A DNA stretch of 64,000 nt. Origin: an uncultured Bacteroidota bacterium (lineage in GTDB: Bacteria > Bacteroidota > Bacteroidia > NS11-12g > UBA9320). Shown in pieces: positions 29,701 through 36,285 of the stretch (position 1 is its first letter; every line of letters begins with the position of its first letter). The stretch covers positions 62,001 through 126,000 of the forward strand of contig CAKZLB010000074.1 in assembly GCA_937124965.1 (NCBI GenBank), in the 5' to 3' direction. The notes beneath the pieces are model-generated. The model saw nothing but the letters and a program-made list of their open reading frames with translations, was not told the origin of the DNA and did no database searches. The position numbers and the translations under genes were made by a program.

Positions 29701-32048
29701 GGCCGTATTGCCAAAACGTTGGAGTACAAAACATCAAAGGAATAACGAATACAGATTCGTTTGCACCGACTTCTTACATTAGCAAACAAGGATTATTTGA
29801 CCCTATGGCAGTGTCGATAGGTTCTCACAAAATCATTCACATTGTCACCGATACTAAAGGATGTGTTGGTAAAGACTCTACAGCTATTGTGGTCGATAGT
29901 ATTCCAGACGCTTCTATTACTCCTGCTGGGCCGTTTTGCATGAATTCTGGAATTCAAAAGATTAATGCAAAATTTCATGTTGGTGGTACGTTTTACGGTT
30001 CTTCATTCATTAGCACACTAGGACAATTTAACCCCATGTCGGCAGGTAAGGGTATTCACCATATTTTATACAGTTTAACGGATAGTAAGGGTTGTACTGG
30101 AGTTGATTCCATTTCTGTCGAAGTTGATACCATTCCTGATGCGCGCATAGTTCCGTTTGATGCGGTTTGTCAGAATAGCGCAGATACCCTATTAAAACCG
30201 TTGATTAATCCTGGTGGTGTGTTTTCACCAATGGGGTTAGTTGATACCATAGGTCGGATTTCTCCATCTCAAATATCCGTTGGTTCTCATTTTGTGTATT
30301 ATACGATTGTAGATGGTAAGGGGTGTAGCGGAACTGATTCCATAGCATTAGTCATAGATTCAATCCCTAATGCAGGTATTCTTGCAACCAATCCGATTTG
30401 TGAAAACGATACGGTTCAGATTATAAAGACCTATAATCCTGGAGGGCTGTTTCGAGTTACGCAGTTTATCGATTCTGTTGGTGCATTTAATCCAGGAATT
30501 GCCAAAGCAGGAATTCACAAGGTGTATCATTCTATCACCGATTTGAATGGATGTACTGGCGCTGATTCCATAGATATATTCGTTGACACAATTCCAGACG
30601 CATCAATTCTTCAAACGTGGCCGTATTGTGAAAACTCAAACATGGTTAAGCTTTCTACCATTCATTCTGGTGGTGTCTTTTTTCCAAGTAATCTGGTAGA
30701 TGCCTCTGGTAATTTCTATCCAAATACAGTTAGATCGGGAATTCACAAAATCTTTCATCAATTTACCGATGGCAATGGTTGTATGTCGTTGGATTCTGCA
30801 AATGTGGTTGTAGATACGGTTCCAGACGCTGAAATTTTATTTACATGGCCGTTCTGTGAAAATAGTGGTTTGCAAAATATTTCAGGTGTTACAAATTCTG
30901 ATAAATTTAGCAGCCCTGGAGCATATATAGATTCGAGCGGTATTTTTGATCCGTCCATTTCTGCAAGTGGTAATCATCCTATTTATCATCAGGTTGTAGA
31001 TGGTAATGGGTGTATTGGATATGATACTGCATATGTTCAAATTGATTCCTTTCCAGATGCTTCATTGTTACAGGTTGGGCTTCTTTGTAATGATACAGTT
31101 GACATTCAATTACAGCCAGTTCACAATAATGGAGGTGTTTTCTCTCCAGCAACATTTGTGTCGTCATCTGGTTTATTTTCGGCATCAAGTCTGAACCCTG
31201 GAATTTATAAAGTCACATATACATTTAGTGATGGTAACGGTTGTATAAGTTCAGACTCTATGGATATTGAGGTATTGCGAATACCTACAAATAAAATCTC
31301 ATTAAGTGCAGATGAAGGTTGTGAACCATTGCTTGTTACTTTTGCGACAACGCAAGAAGATCAGCTAACATGGATTATTGATGGTAAGAATTATTCGGAT
31401 ACGGCATTATCAATCGTTTTCACAAGCGGGTTATATCCAATAAATCTGCAGACTTCTACAAACCGAGGTTGTCAACAAAGCATTGATACCTCACTTATGG
31501 TTCATCCGAAACCATTCTCGTTGTTTGATTATCAACCAAAAACCATTTATGAAATAGATGGCAAGGTCACGTTTGAAGATCAATCGACTTCAAACATACA
31601 GCAATGGATTTGGGATTTTGATAATGGAGACACAAGTCATGCTTCCAACCCCGTTTACACTTTTGAAAATGCAGGCGATTATGAAACTCAGCTTATTGTT
31701 TTCAATGAATTTGGTTGTTCTGATACTTCGATTCAAAATCTAATTGTTTTAGATAATGGAATGGCTCCGGCAAACAAACTTTTGGTTATGATACCTACAG
31801 CCTTTTCTCCTAATAACGATGGTAATAATGACGAATTCAGAATAGTAAGTTTAGGAGCTGCACGAGGGTCTTATAAGATTTTCAATCGTTGGGGTGAAAA
31901 ACTATTTGAGGGAGATATTTCTGAAAGCTGGAAACCGAATGTTGAAGAACTAGATGCTTTTATGGGTACATATCTCTATCTTATTTCCGTTTTTGATAAT
32001 GATGGTAAAGAGCACACGTATGAAGGGTATGTGGTACTTGTGCAATAG
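20718..32048 (+). CDS. Giant multidomain surface protein with CHU_C (T9SS type B) C-terminus
   Basis: The protein is about 3776 residues long, with a signal peptide (MIWCTLVALLFTSQKIKA). Residues 25 to about 1240 hold several Cys-containing, pre-peptidase-C-like beta modules (pattern WYxF ... C-L-x-PGxYxIQV). Then come a jelly-roll, CBM-like module (NASFEDNDFW, about 1240-1400), a PKD domain (about 1707-1780), a second jelly-roll (NGSFEVQPSSS, about 1851-2015), a LamG-like module (about 2065-2235), 16 repeats of about 76 residues (2297-3519), a final PKD domain (WIWDFDNGDTSHASNPVYTF) and a CHU_C domain (AFSPNNDGNNDEF, YKIFNRWGEKLFE). It is probably a T9SS-exported adhesin or matrix protein. 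ATG 20718 is chosen because an upstream TTG overlaps the -7 box. Confidence 0.85.
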   Translation: MNSRWMIWCTLVALLFTSQKIKAITPNDSCSNAIVIKLNNRDLGIGTFLSDTIDIDSATIESGEYFANSLSSAGLDDKSIWYKFYVPVRRGVNVKLSQVGSSIGTYDCGFTTYYSESCLPGTSEASKSRISALNQFGNSYYPCLDPGWYMIQVSTKSSVNGKVFVEITTSYPYQNSSVSNAKYDVPSNAYYFGNTVIGAKGSQTKFVKTDYGCYTIDDSSEYCSDSKLGKDSLKYSQSGWYVFNAKNKADNSQIKISNLDCKYYDIDTFVYRLFKGDCRSSVSSLQQIEEKVVNWKDDACDASCDEIVFDYTCQFDSGVYYTIQLIFKEDVQDEILVRLSDQTGNYTKQNGQPMSSSSANLGVLNSNSNSNFSFTCDHVISNNACGTVNNSSISIGNYNYNLAQWYHFELKQTSNVAVAARSLTGGSTKELSLLALRIFADTITSNCSDISENNLIYSGSASASLTCLPPGNYAIQVLGSDTIPKLYECHGSATIGGDFRLQVNPSPMPDRSHFSLYTADGADSVNHLDPLPNYSQITASADTVACSNTILPGQSCDSSYKKAIYRVFTIGDSDNNGTVDSGMISYSYRSSNLNRFYKGNVFGLRSSQSIQSYPDTLAGLKSYTDCITSTTGTMDVCLEPGTYTHVAFFDQSDVGSVSEPRMTFYHHQTRFSDPASAEFLDSLSSIDYVAGAYDTFSCSENPTTIDGYYCGKRNTFHVFYVDSPCVVTLTGGHWYSLFSGDVRQGISGLKLFDDGQDWSGIYNSKTSEDCYPLTPGYYTVVVSNNTNIDYTSNRNNSNSSGLYTSRHRVIVTTRKSTANINNYNRPWRAANLDTLINGSKPLDYASDYGNNGMQLTLAKFNLPTVIIDCDPDSSIGHFPDSLKCNPLATDFVYYTFNLEHNAYVKLVSDFNFQVRDGGEWNVQLYPFDIKQNPNILYGSNPPPIQDCNYNPNFVEFCYLPAGSYTIVYMCKRTTGRATSIKPQLYIDRVFRSRFDHAKNAYDFGAIPGDNQYHDGAVNDVHPSDTTLPPSHDYFTCRTGAALSDPNKNSCSLNNTTNPLIYSGGDSAVIYPYDSAMISRPSGSKYDPWKSSRRNLWYSFVINGKGTAYLQLNGLTSSAAGIQSSVSNNFCFSVFKSDASGSQTLAQLYANGALDSTQTDGLEEVNLTDYGSSGLIKYFSLESCERAVPTRYYVLVDVDDYFKSSMVNSNVWMEIKYDSVDLDDTRYDYYSSANTINGFNDQNSLLNASFEDNDFWTTSNGNWELRSSSITGISGRVLYAYSSGLGSGPFSIYQTVDLGSAASVSGSASISGHFSGSIQTGNESTPDEGRYRLVFYNNTNQPIDSIISTWQSSTTWMSLDSSFIIPSGAVRMNVFLEAKNNGANSRANVYFDEWKFRLISSKPEISSELSHDFLYRGDSTVFAGSTHDLTDSYHGYYSTNNCFSEAASVWYKTTIHNSGYLHYNMKRSYLSNGTLKEEVVNSVDRIRVYESIVDGDSLSGLTYRDPGNQTSGKYRDEMGGNAKRICVNPGTYYIQLNKCKYGDCSDVVFPQIVFEKQSGDMCGDAADIILDTFETQSAELAIDCHSMGESFGEDGTDLACLSGPYGYKSTWFSVTYEDTAKADIEFTLTENTTASSDQIQLRAFYGDCNSLTPVTCNSDALTTFELECVRNGTYTIQVVTPESAIGEIKLQAQSVANTNSSCIPQDPNRVIANFDYQISCPENSIEFLNRSSRGDSIEYTWYFGRTQDSSQMVNPFYTFPELDSAAHYTVTLVAENIQHNTADTVVKTVLVPRGNRSVILTNDTLLCEGDSVLLTGRLNYGTGIWRNGSTDSQQYATRTGLYVYRVFNPGSYLRNGSFEVQPSSSNGWTINSGNWRNSNNAGYEPQDSQYVTYAQHSSNAASLLEMYQDLDLSSYSSQVDSLQMVISISGLIRGYEDYADGGSFVLEFLNSSGGKIDDYSSRNHQGDFWQFYETRQLVPSGTRKLRLKLISEKNNTTSRTSYVFFDGFKIELQSGCPTADSVNVHIFKNPDVSLPEESIFCKNDSIELKPTISYDVPYLVNDSTEVSTTGTLTGDAVESMFNYISLAEDDGDRGYIDWEDTSNLTSSDTIFASFDYYLSGNDNDYLWLYAFNTSRPVAYASRTNGTTLTIQQGFRDQITLYQNGYYRYRSYPGFSLPKGQWVNIRCEYINGKLYLYFDDKLVFDYSISVAANKGSMFGISAFSDGASYRIKNVMISNHNPQLLIEPDLSTLDHSFSWSDGDTSLNRFVSDSIMLSFSVTNEFGCKSNLDTTLVDTKYQYTDLISDDVVGVCDQLDTFQLDPPISNGKYVGNNAVLSDGSIVVGVSPYTKQEVYFEATDTFGCLFRDTAFYRLDTIPKLSIYSTNNLCFNSDTIHVSSNYTDGFFFGGNYIDSAGVFNPTQTDSLSNKVYFTNNDSICSATDSMNVIVYQPEGFQMPNYNDICLNAGTTTLSKPTANGHFYGTASYIDSAASFDPLTAGIGNHKIYYVNHDTNGCFNTDSTTITVLSLPDASIKSAGPFCENSGLQQLSGLNNTGVFTATSYLNKNGEFSPANAGAGSFKIFHSYTDTNGCTSLDSAIIDVDTIPVVTLTNPGAICQNGSSFTIQTGTNNSGTFSSKGYLTTGGVFSPSNASVGLNNVVYSFTDGKGCTAGDSILVRVDSIPNASITAAGPFCQNDGSNRLIPAVNSGGYFFSNVSIDSNGRFTTDSLNVGSNQFYYSFTDGNGCRNVDSILVQIDSIPDASIINPGSFCMEDDTVTLRGAVNTGTFVATSYLSVSGLFNPDTAGVGRHIIYHTRTDGNSCTNTDSLELVVNGLPDASIKAAGPFCANEGAKKLVGNVNTGGSFTSTNYLDSNGNFYPQKSGSGSFTVYYTFMDTTRCFNTDSTTITIDSIPDASIVPSGPFCQNANAVKILPKINSGGFFSKTKYIDSVGIFKPDSTQVGANKVFYHFTDGKGCSNTDSIKVIIDSIPDARILNQGPYCQNVGVQNIKGITNTDSFAPTSYISKQGLFDPMAVSIGSHKIIHIVTDTKGCVGKDSTAIVVDSIPDASITPAGPFCMNSGIQKINAKFHVGGTFYGSSFISTLGQFNPMSAGKGIHHILYSLTDSKGCTGVDSISVEVDTIPDARIVPFDAVCQNSADTLLKPLINPGGVFSPMGLVDTIGRISPSQISVGSHFVYYTIVDGKGCSGTDSIALVIDSIPNAGILATNPICENDTVQIIKTYNPGGLFRVTQFIDSVGAFNPGIAKAGIHKVYHSITDLNGCTGADSIDIFVDTIPDASILQTWPYCENSNMVKLSTIHSGGVFFPSNLVDASGNFYPNTVRSGIHKIFHQFTDGNGCMSLDSANVVVDTVPDAEILFTWPFCENSGLQNISGVTNSDKFSSPGAYIDSSGIFDPSISASGNHPIYHQVVDGNGCIGYDTAYVQIDSFPDASLLQVGLLCNDTVDIQLQPVHNNGGVFSPATFVSSSGLFSASSLNPGIYKVTYTFSDGNGCISSDSMDIEVLRIPTNKISLSADEGCEPLLVTFATTQEDQLTWIIDGKNYSDTALSIVFTSGLYPINLQTSTNRGCQQSIDTSLMVHPKPFSLFDYQPKTIYEIDGKVTFEDQSTSNIQQWIWDFDNGDTSHASNPVYTFENAGDYETQLIVFNEFGCSDTSIQNLIVLDNGMAPANKLLVMIPTAFSPNNDGNNDEFRIVSLGAARGSYKIFNRWGEKLFEGDISESWKPNVEELDAFMGTYLYLISVFDNDGKEHTYEGYVVLVQ
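27610..31275 (+). repeat. Coding array of 16 degenerate repeats of about 228 bp
   Basis: Inside the giant gene, units recur with the protein pattern SIPDASI-x4-PFCxN, then a GGxF strand, YIDSxGxFxP, GxHxIYY, TDGxGC and DSI. The first three units (27610 to about 28290) are the most divergent; the other thirteen begin with PDAS, PNAS or similar. The copies differ at many positions and lengths vary by a few residues. Confidence 0.9.
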
Positions 32049-32102
32049 TGTTTTTAACAAGAATGTATTGATATAGACTGGTCATGGTCAAAATCAATTA
32101 GT

Positions 32103-32130
32103 AATTCCATGATCGATTGATCATGGAATT
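32103..32130. repeat. Perfect 12-bp inverted repeat after the giant gene
   Basis: Arms 32103-32114 and 32119-32130 are perfectly complementary around a 4-nt loop. There is no U tract on either side, so it is not a classical intrinsic terminator, though it may still end or stabilise the giant transcript. Confidence 0.6.
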
Positions 32131-32201
32131 GAGAATAACGTTTATAACCGCCTACCAGCCACAATTTTGCCTTATAGCACAGTGAAATAGGCTTAATAAT
32201 T

Positions 32202-32594
32202 TTACTGTTTCGCAGCGGTCCAACCGCCAGTAATTCCAGTCCCCTTATTGTGATAGGTGCCAGACGCGTATAGTTCGCCCATTGTACCTATAAAATCAGT
32301 ACCAATACTTGTTGTAGTATTTTCAAATACTCCCTCTTCAGAAACTGTTCCTGTAATTTGAAAGTTAGCACTTGTGCTATTAGAGTATCCAGTTCCGGTT
32401 AACTTTCCGTTGTTGTCAATAGTTATTGATATGGTACCTGTATCGTCACCATCATAGGTTCCTTCCCAATCACCGTCGTATTTGTAGGTGTCTTGTACAG
32501 TATCATCTGGTGTAACTGTTGGTTCGTCGTCATCACACGAAATTGCAAAAATGGATAAAGCTACTAGTAAGAATAATGAGTTAAAATATTTCAT
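32202..32594 (-). CDS. Small surface lipoprotein
   Basis: The 130-residue protein has a lipoprotein signal (YFNSLFLLVALSIFAISC) with SCDDDEP after the cut, an acidic signal associated with surface export of Bacteroidota lipoproteins. The remaining 100 residues form short beta strands rich in Gly, Thr and Asp (WEGTYDGDDTGTISITID, GKLTGTGYSN), like a small lipocalin-type or DUF-type barrel. No partner is adjacent: the giant gene ends 150 nt away on the other strand. A good -7 box lies upstream. The function is unknown. Confidence 0.72.
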   Translation of the reverse strand: MKYFNSLFLLVALSIFAISCDDDEPTVTPDDTVQDTYKYDGDWEGTYDGDDTGTISITIDNNGKLTGTGYSNSTSANFQITGTVSEEGVFENTTTSIGTDFIGTMGELYASGTYHNKGTGITGGWTAAKQ

Positions 32595-32607
32595 AGGGTG
32601 TTTTTGT

Positions 32608-32615
32608 CAAATATA
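32608..32615 (-). promoter_or_regulatory. -7 box of the small lipoprotein gene
   Basis: TATATTTG on the minus strand lies 13 nt before the start codon at 32594. Confidence 0.5.
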
Positions 32616-32655
32616 CGTGGATATGTTCATTTGTCATATCGTTGTGTAAACCAAC

Positions 32656-33741
32656 TTAAAGTCGTTTTCGCCATATTTTACCGTCATTTACGAACATATA
32701 CAGATAGGTATTGTTAAAAACAGGCTCAAGAGAAATGATATCATGCTGAATACCATTACTAGGCCAATCACGTTTGAGTCTGAAATCATACTTCAATATC
32801 GTGGCAAATGTATTTGAGGTAGTATTTAAGACAGAGTAGCTTTCTGAGGTCCAAAAACTAGTCAGATAATTCGTATCATTAATAATGTAAAGCCATTGAT
32901 GTGAATCAAAATAAGGAGCCTCCTTGACAACAGAAGATATCTTTGTATCGAAGTCATATTTCGAGACTTTACCAGAATTTAGATAATACATGATGTGATC
33001 ATTAATAAAATGAAAATTTCTCATATCGTTTTTTAAAAACCTACAAGGGAAGACCGCAGAATCCGTTATACCTGATGCTAAGTATCGATAAATTTTTAAG
33101 ATATTTTCCTTCGTTTTAAACGTGTAACTCGTTTCACCTATTTTAAAATCTACTCGTGGGCCTTGGAAACTTGATGAGTTAATTGAATATCCATCAAATT
33201 TCGGATTAAAAGCATAGTGCAGAGTTGTGGCCGCAAAGTTTGAATCAAACTTCATTACGTCGAGATAGACGCTATCACTATTTGCATAAAAGTCTAGTAA
33301 GACAGAAGAATCAATTGATTGAACTACTTTAAAACTGTTACCGGCATCCGTTGTCTTCCAAATGGTGATAGTTTCGTGTGTCTTAGTATCGTTTGCTTCA
33401 TCTACCCTCAATAGATAACCCGTTTTATCATCTGTAAACGTATAGGCATCTATTGACTGTGGACCAATGATATCCCAAGTCTTGCAGCTGTCAGTTGATC
33501 TATATAATTGTTTGTTTTTTAAAGTAACCATGGCATTTCCGTCATCAAGAATTTGCATGTCAGTTGTTGCGGGCCAATCAGAGTCAAACAACTCCCAGCC
33601 AACAGAAATGTTTTCTGAAGTGTTAGTGACATCTGGTTCCTCAACCGTTGGTGTTACAACCTCCTTTTCGCAACCCCAAAAGATCAAAATAGTAAAGCAA
33701 AGGATGGATAAAAGACTAAAATATCTAGTTGGTTTCTTCAT
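32656..33741 (-). CDS. Lipoprotein with a beta-propeller-like (BNR-type) fold
   Basis: The protein of about 361 residues starts at the ATG at 33739-33741 (MKKPTRYFSLLSILCFTILI) and has a lipobox Cys in FWGCEKE. Repeated blades such as QLYRSTDSCKTWDIIG and TIWKTTDAGNSFKVVQSID are the sialidase/BNR or YCF48-like pattern (S/T-x-D-x-G-x-x-W), so it should form a propeller at the outer membrane. The C-terminus is degraded into the fragment at 20541-20620 in a second copy. It may bind glycans or proteins; no catalytic residues can be named. It is transcribed alone. Confidence 0.72.
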   Translation of the reverse strand: MKKPTRYFSLLSILCFTILIFWGCEKEVVTPTVEEPDVTNTSENISVGWELFDSDWPATTDMQILDDGNAMVTLKNKQLYRSTDSCKTWDIIGPQSIDAYTFTDDKTGYLLRVDEANDTKTHETITIWKTTDAGNSFKVVQSIDSSVLLDFYANSDSVYLDVMKFDSNFAATTLHYAFNPKFDGYSINSSSFQGPRVDFKIGETSYTFKTKENILKIYRYLASGITDSAVFPCRFLKNDMRNFHFINDHIMYYLNSGKVSKYDFDTKISSVVKEAPYFDSHQWLYIINDTNYLTSFWTSESYSVLNTTSNTFATILKYDFRLKRDWPSNGIQHDIISLEPVFNNTYLYMFVNDGKIWRKRL

Positions 33742-33902
33742 ATAGTCGGTTGATATTAGAAGACGGAAGTTCGGAAACTTGCAGTATTTATCCAAATACG
33801 CATTAGGACACGAAGTTTATTATTCCTTACGTTGGGAGAATCGACAACAGTAATTGTTGTGTAACTACACCCTAACATTTACAATTTTTTTAGCGTGTGA
33901 GC

Positions 33903-34628
33903 TTATTCTCCAAATACCTTCTGAAGAATATCATTCACTCGGTGTGATGCTTTGGTTCGTATATTTTCTTCCTCGATGGAAACTTTGACAAACAGACCAT
34001 CAAGTGCCTTTTTGGTTGTGTGCTCCGTCAACGAATTAGAAGTTACTTTTGGAAATAGTACACCGTTTAAAGACGCTGTATTGTATGCGTTGATTAAGTC
34101 AGAATAAGCGCTTTCAGCAGAAATATTCCCGACCAACTTTTTGTTGAGTGACGTGCTAATTTTAGGTTGAAAAGCAGCCGTCAATTCTGCGGTCGTATTG
34201 CTTTTTAAATATTCCGTTGCTGCATCATTTTCGCCATTTAATATGGCAAATCCGTCTGCGATATCGATATCAGTAATTGCAGACACAAAAATATCTTTTG
34301 CTTCGGGAGCTGCGTCTTCGGCAGAACGGTTGATGGCTTCAATGGTTTTTTCAATCAACAAATTCCCACCTGGAACTTTTGCAATGTTTGTAACAATCAC
34401 CGAAGCTTCATCAGGTAGAATTATTTTTACTAAATCATCTCCTAGATACCCATTTACTGCAGATAAAACAGTGACGGATGTATCTGTCCCAACGGTAAGT
34501 GCTGATTTTAATCCCTCAACGACCTCTTGTTCTGAAAGTCCTGTTTCCTCCAACACTTCTGTCAACTCATCACATGATGTTGAAAATAAGGAAATGATAA
34601 ATATGGCTGCGATTACTTTTAGTTTCAT
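33903..34628 (-). CDS. DUF4197 lipoprotein-like protein
   Basis: The 241-residue protein has an N-terminal export signal ending FSTSCDELT, a lipobox-like cut with acidic residues, followed by a helical domain with GLSEQEVVEGLKSALTVG, KIILPDEA and AAPEAKDIFVSAITDI, which is the DUF4197 family pattern. DUF4197 proteins are periplasmic or outer-membrane lipoproteins of unknown function. A good promoter is present upstream (ATTG-N19-TAGCTTTG, 34648-34678). It marks the left edge of the repetitive accessory zone. Confidence 0.8.
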   Translation of the reverse strand: MKLKVIAAIFIISLFSTSCDELTEVLEETGLSEQEVVEGLKSALTVGTDTSVTVLSAVNGYLGDDLVKIILPDEASVIVTNIAKVPGGNLLIEKTIEAINRSAEDAAPEAKDIFVSAITDIDIADGFAILNGENDAATEYLKSNTTAELTAAFQPKISTSLNKKLVGNISAESAYSDLINAYNTASLNGVLFPKVTSNSLTEHTTKKALDGLFVKVSIEEENIRTKASHRVNDILQKVFGE

Positions 34629-34647
34629 AACGATTTTTCAGATTATG

Positions 34648-34678
34648 CAAAGCTAATAATATGAGTAACCTAATCAAT
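34648..34678 (-). promoter_or_regulatory. Promoter of the DUF4197 gene
   Basis: On the minus strand ATTG (34675-34678), a 19-nt spacer and TAGCTTTG (34648-34655) fit the Bacteroidota promoter form, about 20 nt before the start codon. Confidence 0.6.
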
Positions 34679-34715
34679 GTATTTTCCATGGTGAAGCTTT
34701 GAACATACATAGTTA

Positions 34716-34907
34716 CTATACACATACCATCGCTTCACGATATTCAAGTTGGACAGGGAAGATTTTTCGGATGAATTGTTGGACTTTGTCGCTGCTAGTT
34801 AATTTGGCAATAGGAACATTTTTGTTTGGAGAATAGCTTGCTGTTAATTCAGCAATGTGTGTGATGCTTTCTGTTTTAATGTCTGATGTTAATTTACTGT
34901 AAGTCAT
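34716..34907 (-). pseudogene. Truncated radC-like gene
   Basis: The 63-codon frame (MTYSKLTSDI to EYREAMVCV) is nearly the same as the first part of the intact radC-like gene at 46273-46752, but it stops right after MVCV, before the JAMM metal site. The 5' flank, including the hairpin, is also duplicated. It is a remnant of a segmental duplication. Confidence 0.88.
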
Positions 34908-34908
34908 A

Positions 34909-34954
34909 AGATTTCTCAATTTGCTATTAAAGAGCGGGAGCGAATTGAGAAATT
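34909..34954. repeat. Hairpin upstream of the truncated radC (copy 1)
   Basis: The arm at 34909-34925 pairs with 34939-34954 around a GC-rich loop. It is a degenerate copy of the hairpin at 46754-46800: the outer two pairs are lost. Confidence 0.7.
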
Positions 34955-35071
34955 GGAAGTTATAAGAATCTTAAATCATGATAATTAGAATGGATAGGCA
35001 ACAAGGAATTAAAGGCCTAAAACAAGATTTTTATAATTCTTGGTTCTTCATATGTACGACTTAAGGTAATT

Positions 35072-35090
35072 GTATCTTTTTAGATATTGT
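35072..35090 (+). promoter_or_regulatory. TATCT palindromic element, copy 1
   Basis: GTATCTTTTTAGATATTGT contains the inverted repeat TATCT-TTTT-AGATA. Nearly the same element occurs at 46924-46943 and 63332-63350. It lies about 50 nt before the lipoprotein ATG and overlaps a -7-like TATCTTTT. Confidence 0.6.
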
Positions 35091-35140
35091 CGTTAAGCAT
35101 TTTATTGCTGATCTTTGGATATTATCAATTTTAAGACCAA

Positions 35141-35776
35141 ATGAATAAACTTTCTATAGTAATCATTTTAACAGCTTGCATAGGTTTAATACAAAGCTGT
35201 AAAGATGACGATTCCACTTGCACGAAAATTGTCTATGACTTTAAACCTTCTTTAGAAACGTATAGGCAGTCTTTTGATAACATAGATTCCATGATCTATA
35301 AAAGGGAGCGCTATGGCAAAGTTGATACGGTATTTTACGTTCGTGATACAATCATTGATGATTTTATCGTGTCACCAGATTGCCCAGATTATAATAGAGA
35401 CTTTCAAAGAAAATCTATTCGTTACAAAAGCTTTTCAGATGAAGAACTTGTAATAGAAATGCTACAAATTTCCACTGGATGTATCATGAATACATTCATT
35501 AGAAATAAAATTCTTTTTACAAGTGCTAATTACCTTGACAGTTCAATTTTTCTTAAGACTGGTAATTTTACCAATTGTAATATTAGCACTGATGGTCTGA
35601 ATGCTTACAATTATGTTCCTGGTTATTCGGAAAAGGTCATAATTAAAGGAGATATTGATATTGATGAGTTCGGGCAACCAACTTCTCGATCTTATTTTAA
35701 CCTAAAGCATGGGCTGGTATTTATTTCATTGTATGAAAATACAGATTCACTTTTAACCTATCAACGAATATTATGA
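35141..35776 (+). CDS. Family A lipoprotein, copy 1
   Basis: The 211-residue protein starts MNKLSIVIILTACIGLIQSC with a lipobox and the acidic KDDDSTC motif of surface lipoproteins. It is one of four homologues in this zone (also 46995, 52080 and 52785). Shared segments are SFDNIDSMIYKRERYGKVDT, VYVRDTIIDDFIVSPDCPD-like Cys-containing strands, RKSIRYKSFSDEELVIEML and the end SLLTYQRIL. The stop overlaps the next start as ATGA, so it is translationally coupled to the T9SS mini-protein. No known domain is recognised; a paired role with the exported partner (inhibitor, chaperone or receptor) is inferred from the conserved gene order. Confidence 0.8.
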   Translation: MNKLSIVIILTACIGLIQSCKDDDSTCTKIVYDFKPSLETYRQSFDNIDSMIYKRERYGKVDTVFYVRDTIIDDFIVSPDCPDYNRDFQRKSIRYKSFSDEELVIEMLQISTGCIMNTFIRNKILFTSANYLDSSIFLKTGNFTNCNISTDGLNAYNYVPGYSEKVIIKGDIDIDEFGQPTSRSYFNLKHGLVFISLYENTDSLLTYQRIL

Positions 35777-36285
35777 AAAATCAAATCAAGCTAATCGTTT
35801 TTACTTTACTACTTTTACTTTCGTCATTCTCATATGCTCAAAACCGAAAAAGTTGGGACAATCAAAAAGCTGCTAAACATGGTGTCTTTATAAAACAATA
35901 TGAAATTGCAAACAACAAACGCACATTGTCAGGAACAGGTCCAATTCCTTTAACGGTTTGGGATGCTTCAAAGCCTGGATTCTGTCAGATTGGAAAATTT
36001 AACAAACATAACTCTGTTACCAATGAGCCCCAATCTGCAGCAAATACTAACTTACTGATAAAAGTATTCCCAGTTCCAGCAGAAGGATTAATAAACGTTT
36101 TAGTTCAAGGTGCGACAAAAAAGACAAGTACAATAATATATAATTCAATGGGCCAAATTGTCACTGATGAAAAAGTTGGTGATAATCTTACGTTAGATAT
36201 CTCAAGTTTAGTCCCGGGAGTATATTTTGTAAACATTTTTTATTCAAATAACATGATAAAATGTATTCCAATATATGTTAAATAA
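35773..36285 (+). CDS. T9SS mini-protein, internally deleted cargo (copy 1)
   Basis: The 170-residue protein has a signal peptide (IKLIVFTLLLLLSSFSYAQ), a mature N-terminus NRKSWDNQKAAKHGVFIKQ and TGPIPLTVWDASK that is shared with the 508-residue protein at 47624, and then, directly after about residue 73, a T9SS type A sorting domain (LIKVFPVPAEGLINVLVQG to IKCIPIYVK). The middle catalytic-sized body is missing. It is therefore either an internal deletion product or a small anchor protein. It begins inside the stop codon of the lipoprotein gene. Confidence 0.78.
   Translation: MKNQIKLIVFTLLLLLSSFSYAQNRKSWDNQKAAKHGVFIKQYEIANNKRTLSGTGPIPLTVWDASKPGFCQIGKFNKHNSVTNEPQSAANTNLLIKVFPVPAEGLINVLVQGATKKTSTIIYNSMGQIVTDEKVGDNLTLDISSLVPGVYFVNIFYSNNMIKCIPIYVK

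Noticed and set aside
27610-31275. CRISPR-like array inside the giant gene
   Set aside because: The repeats are coding, about 228 bp, degenerate and without unique spacers.
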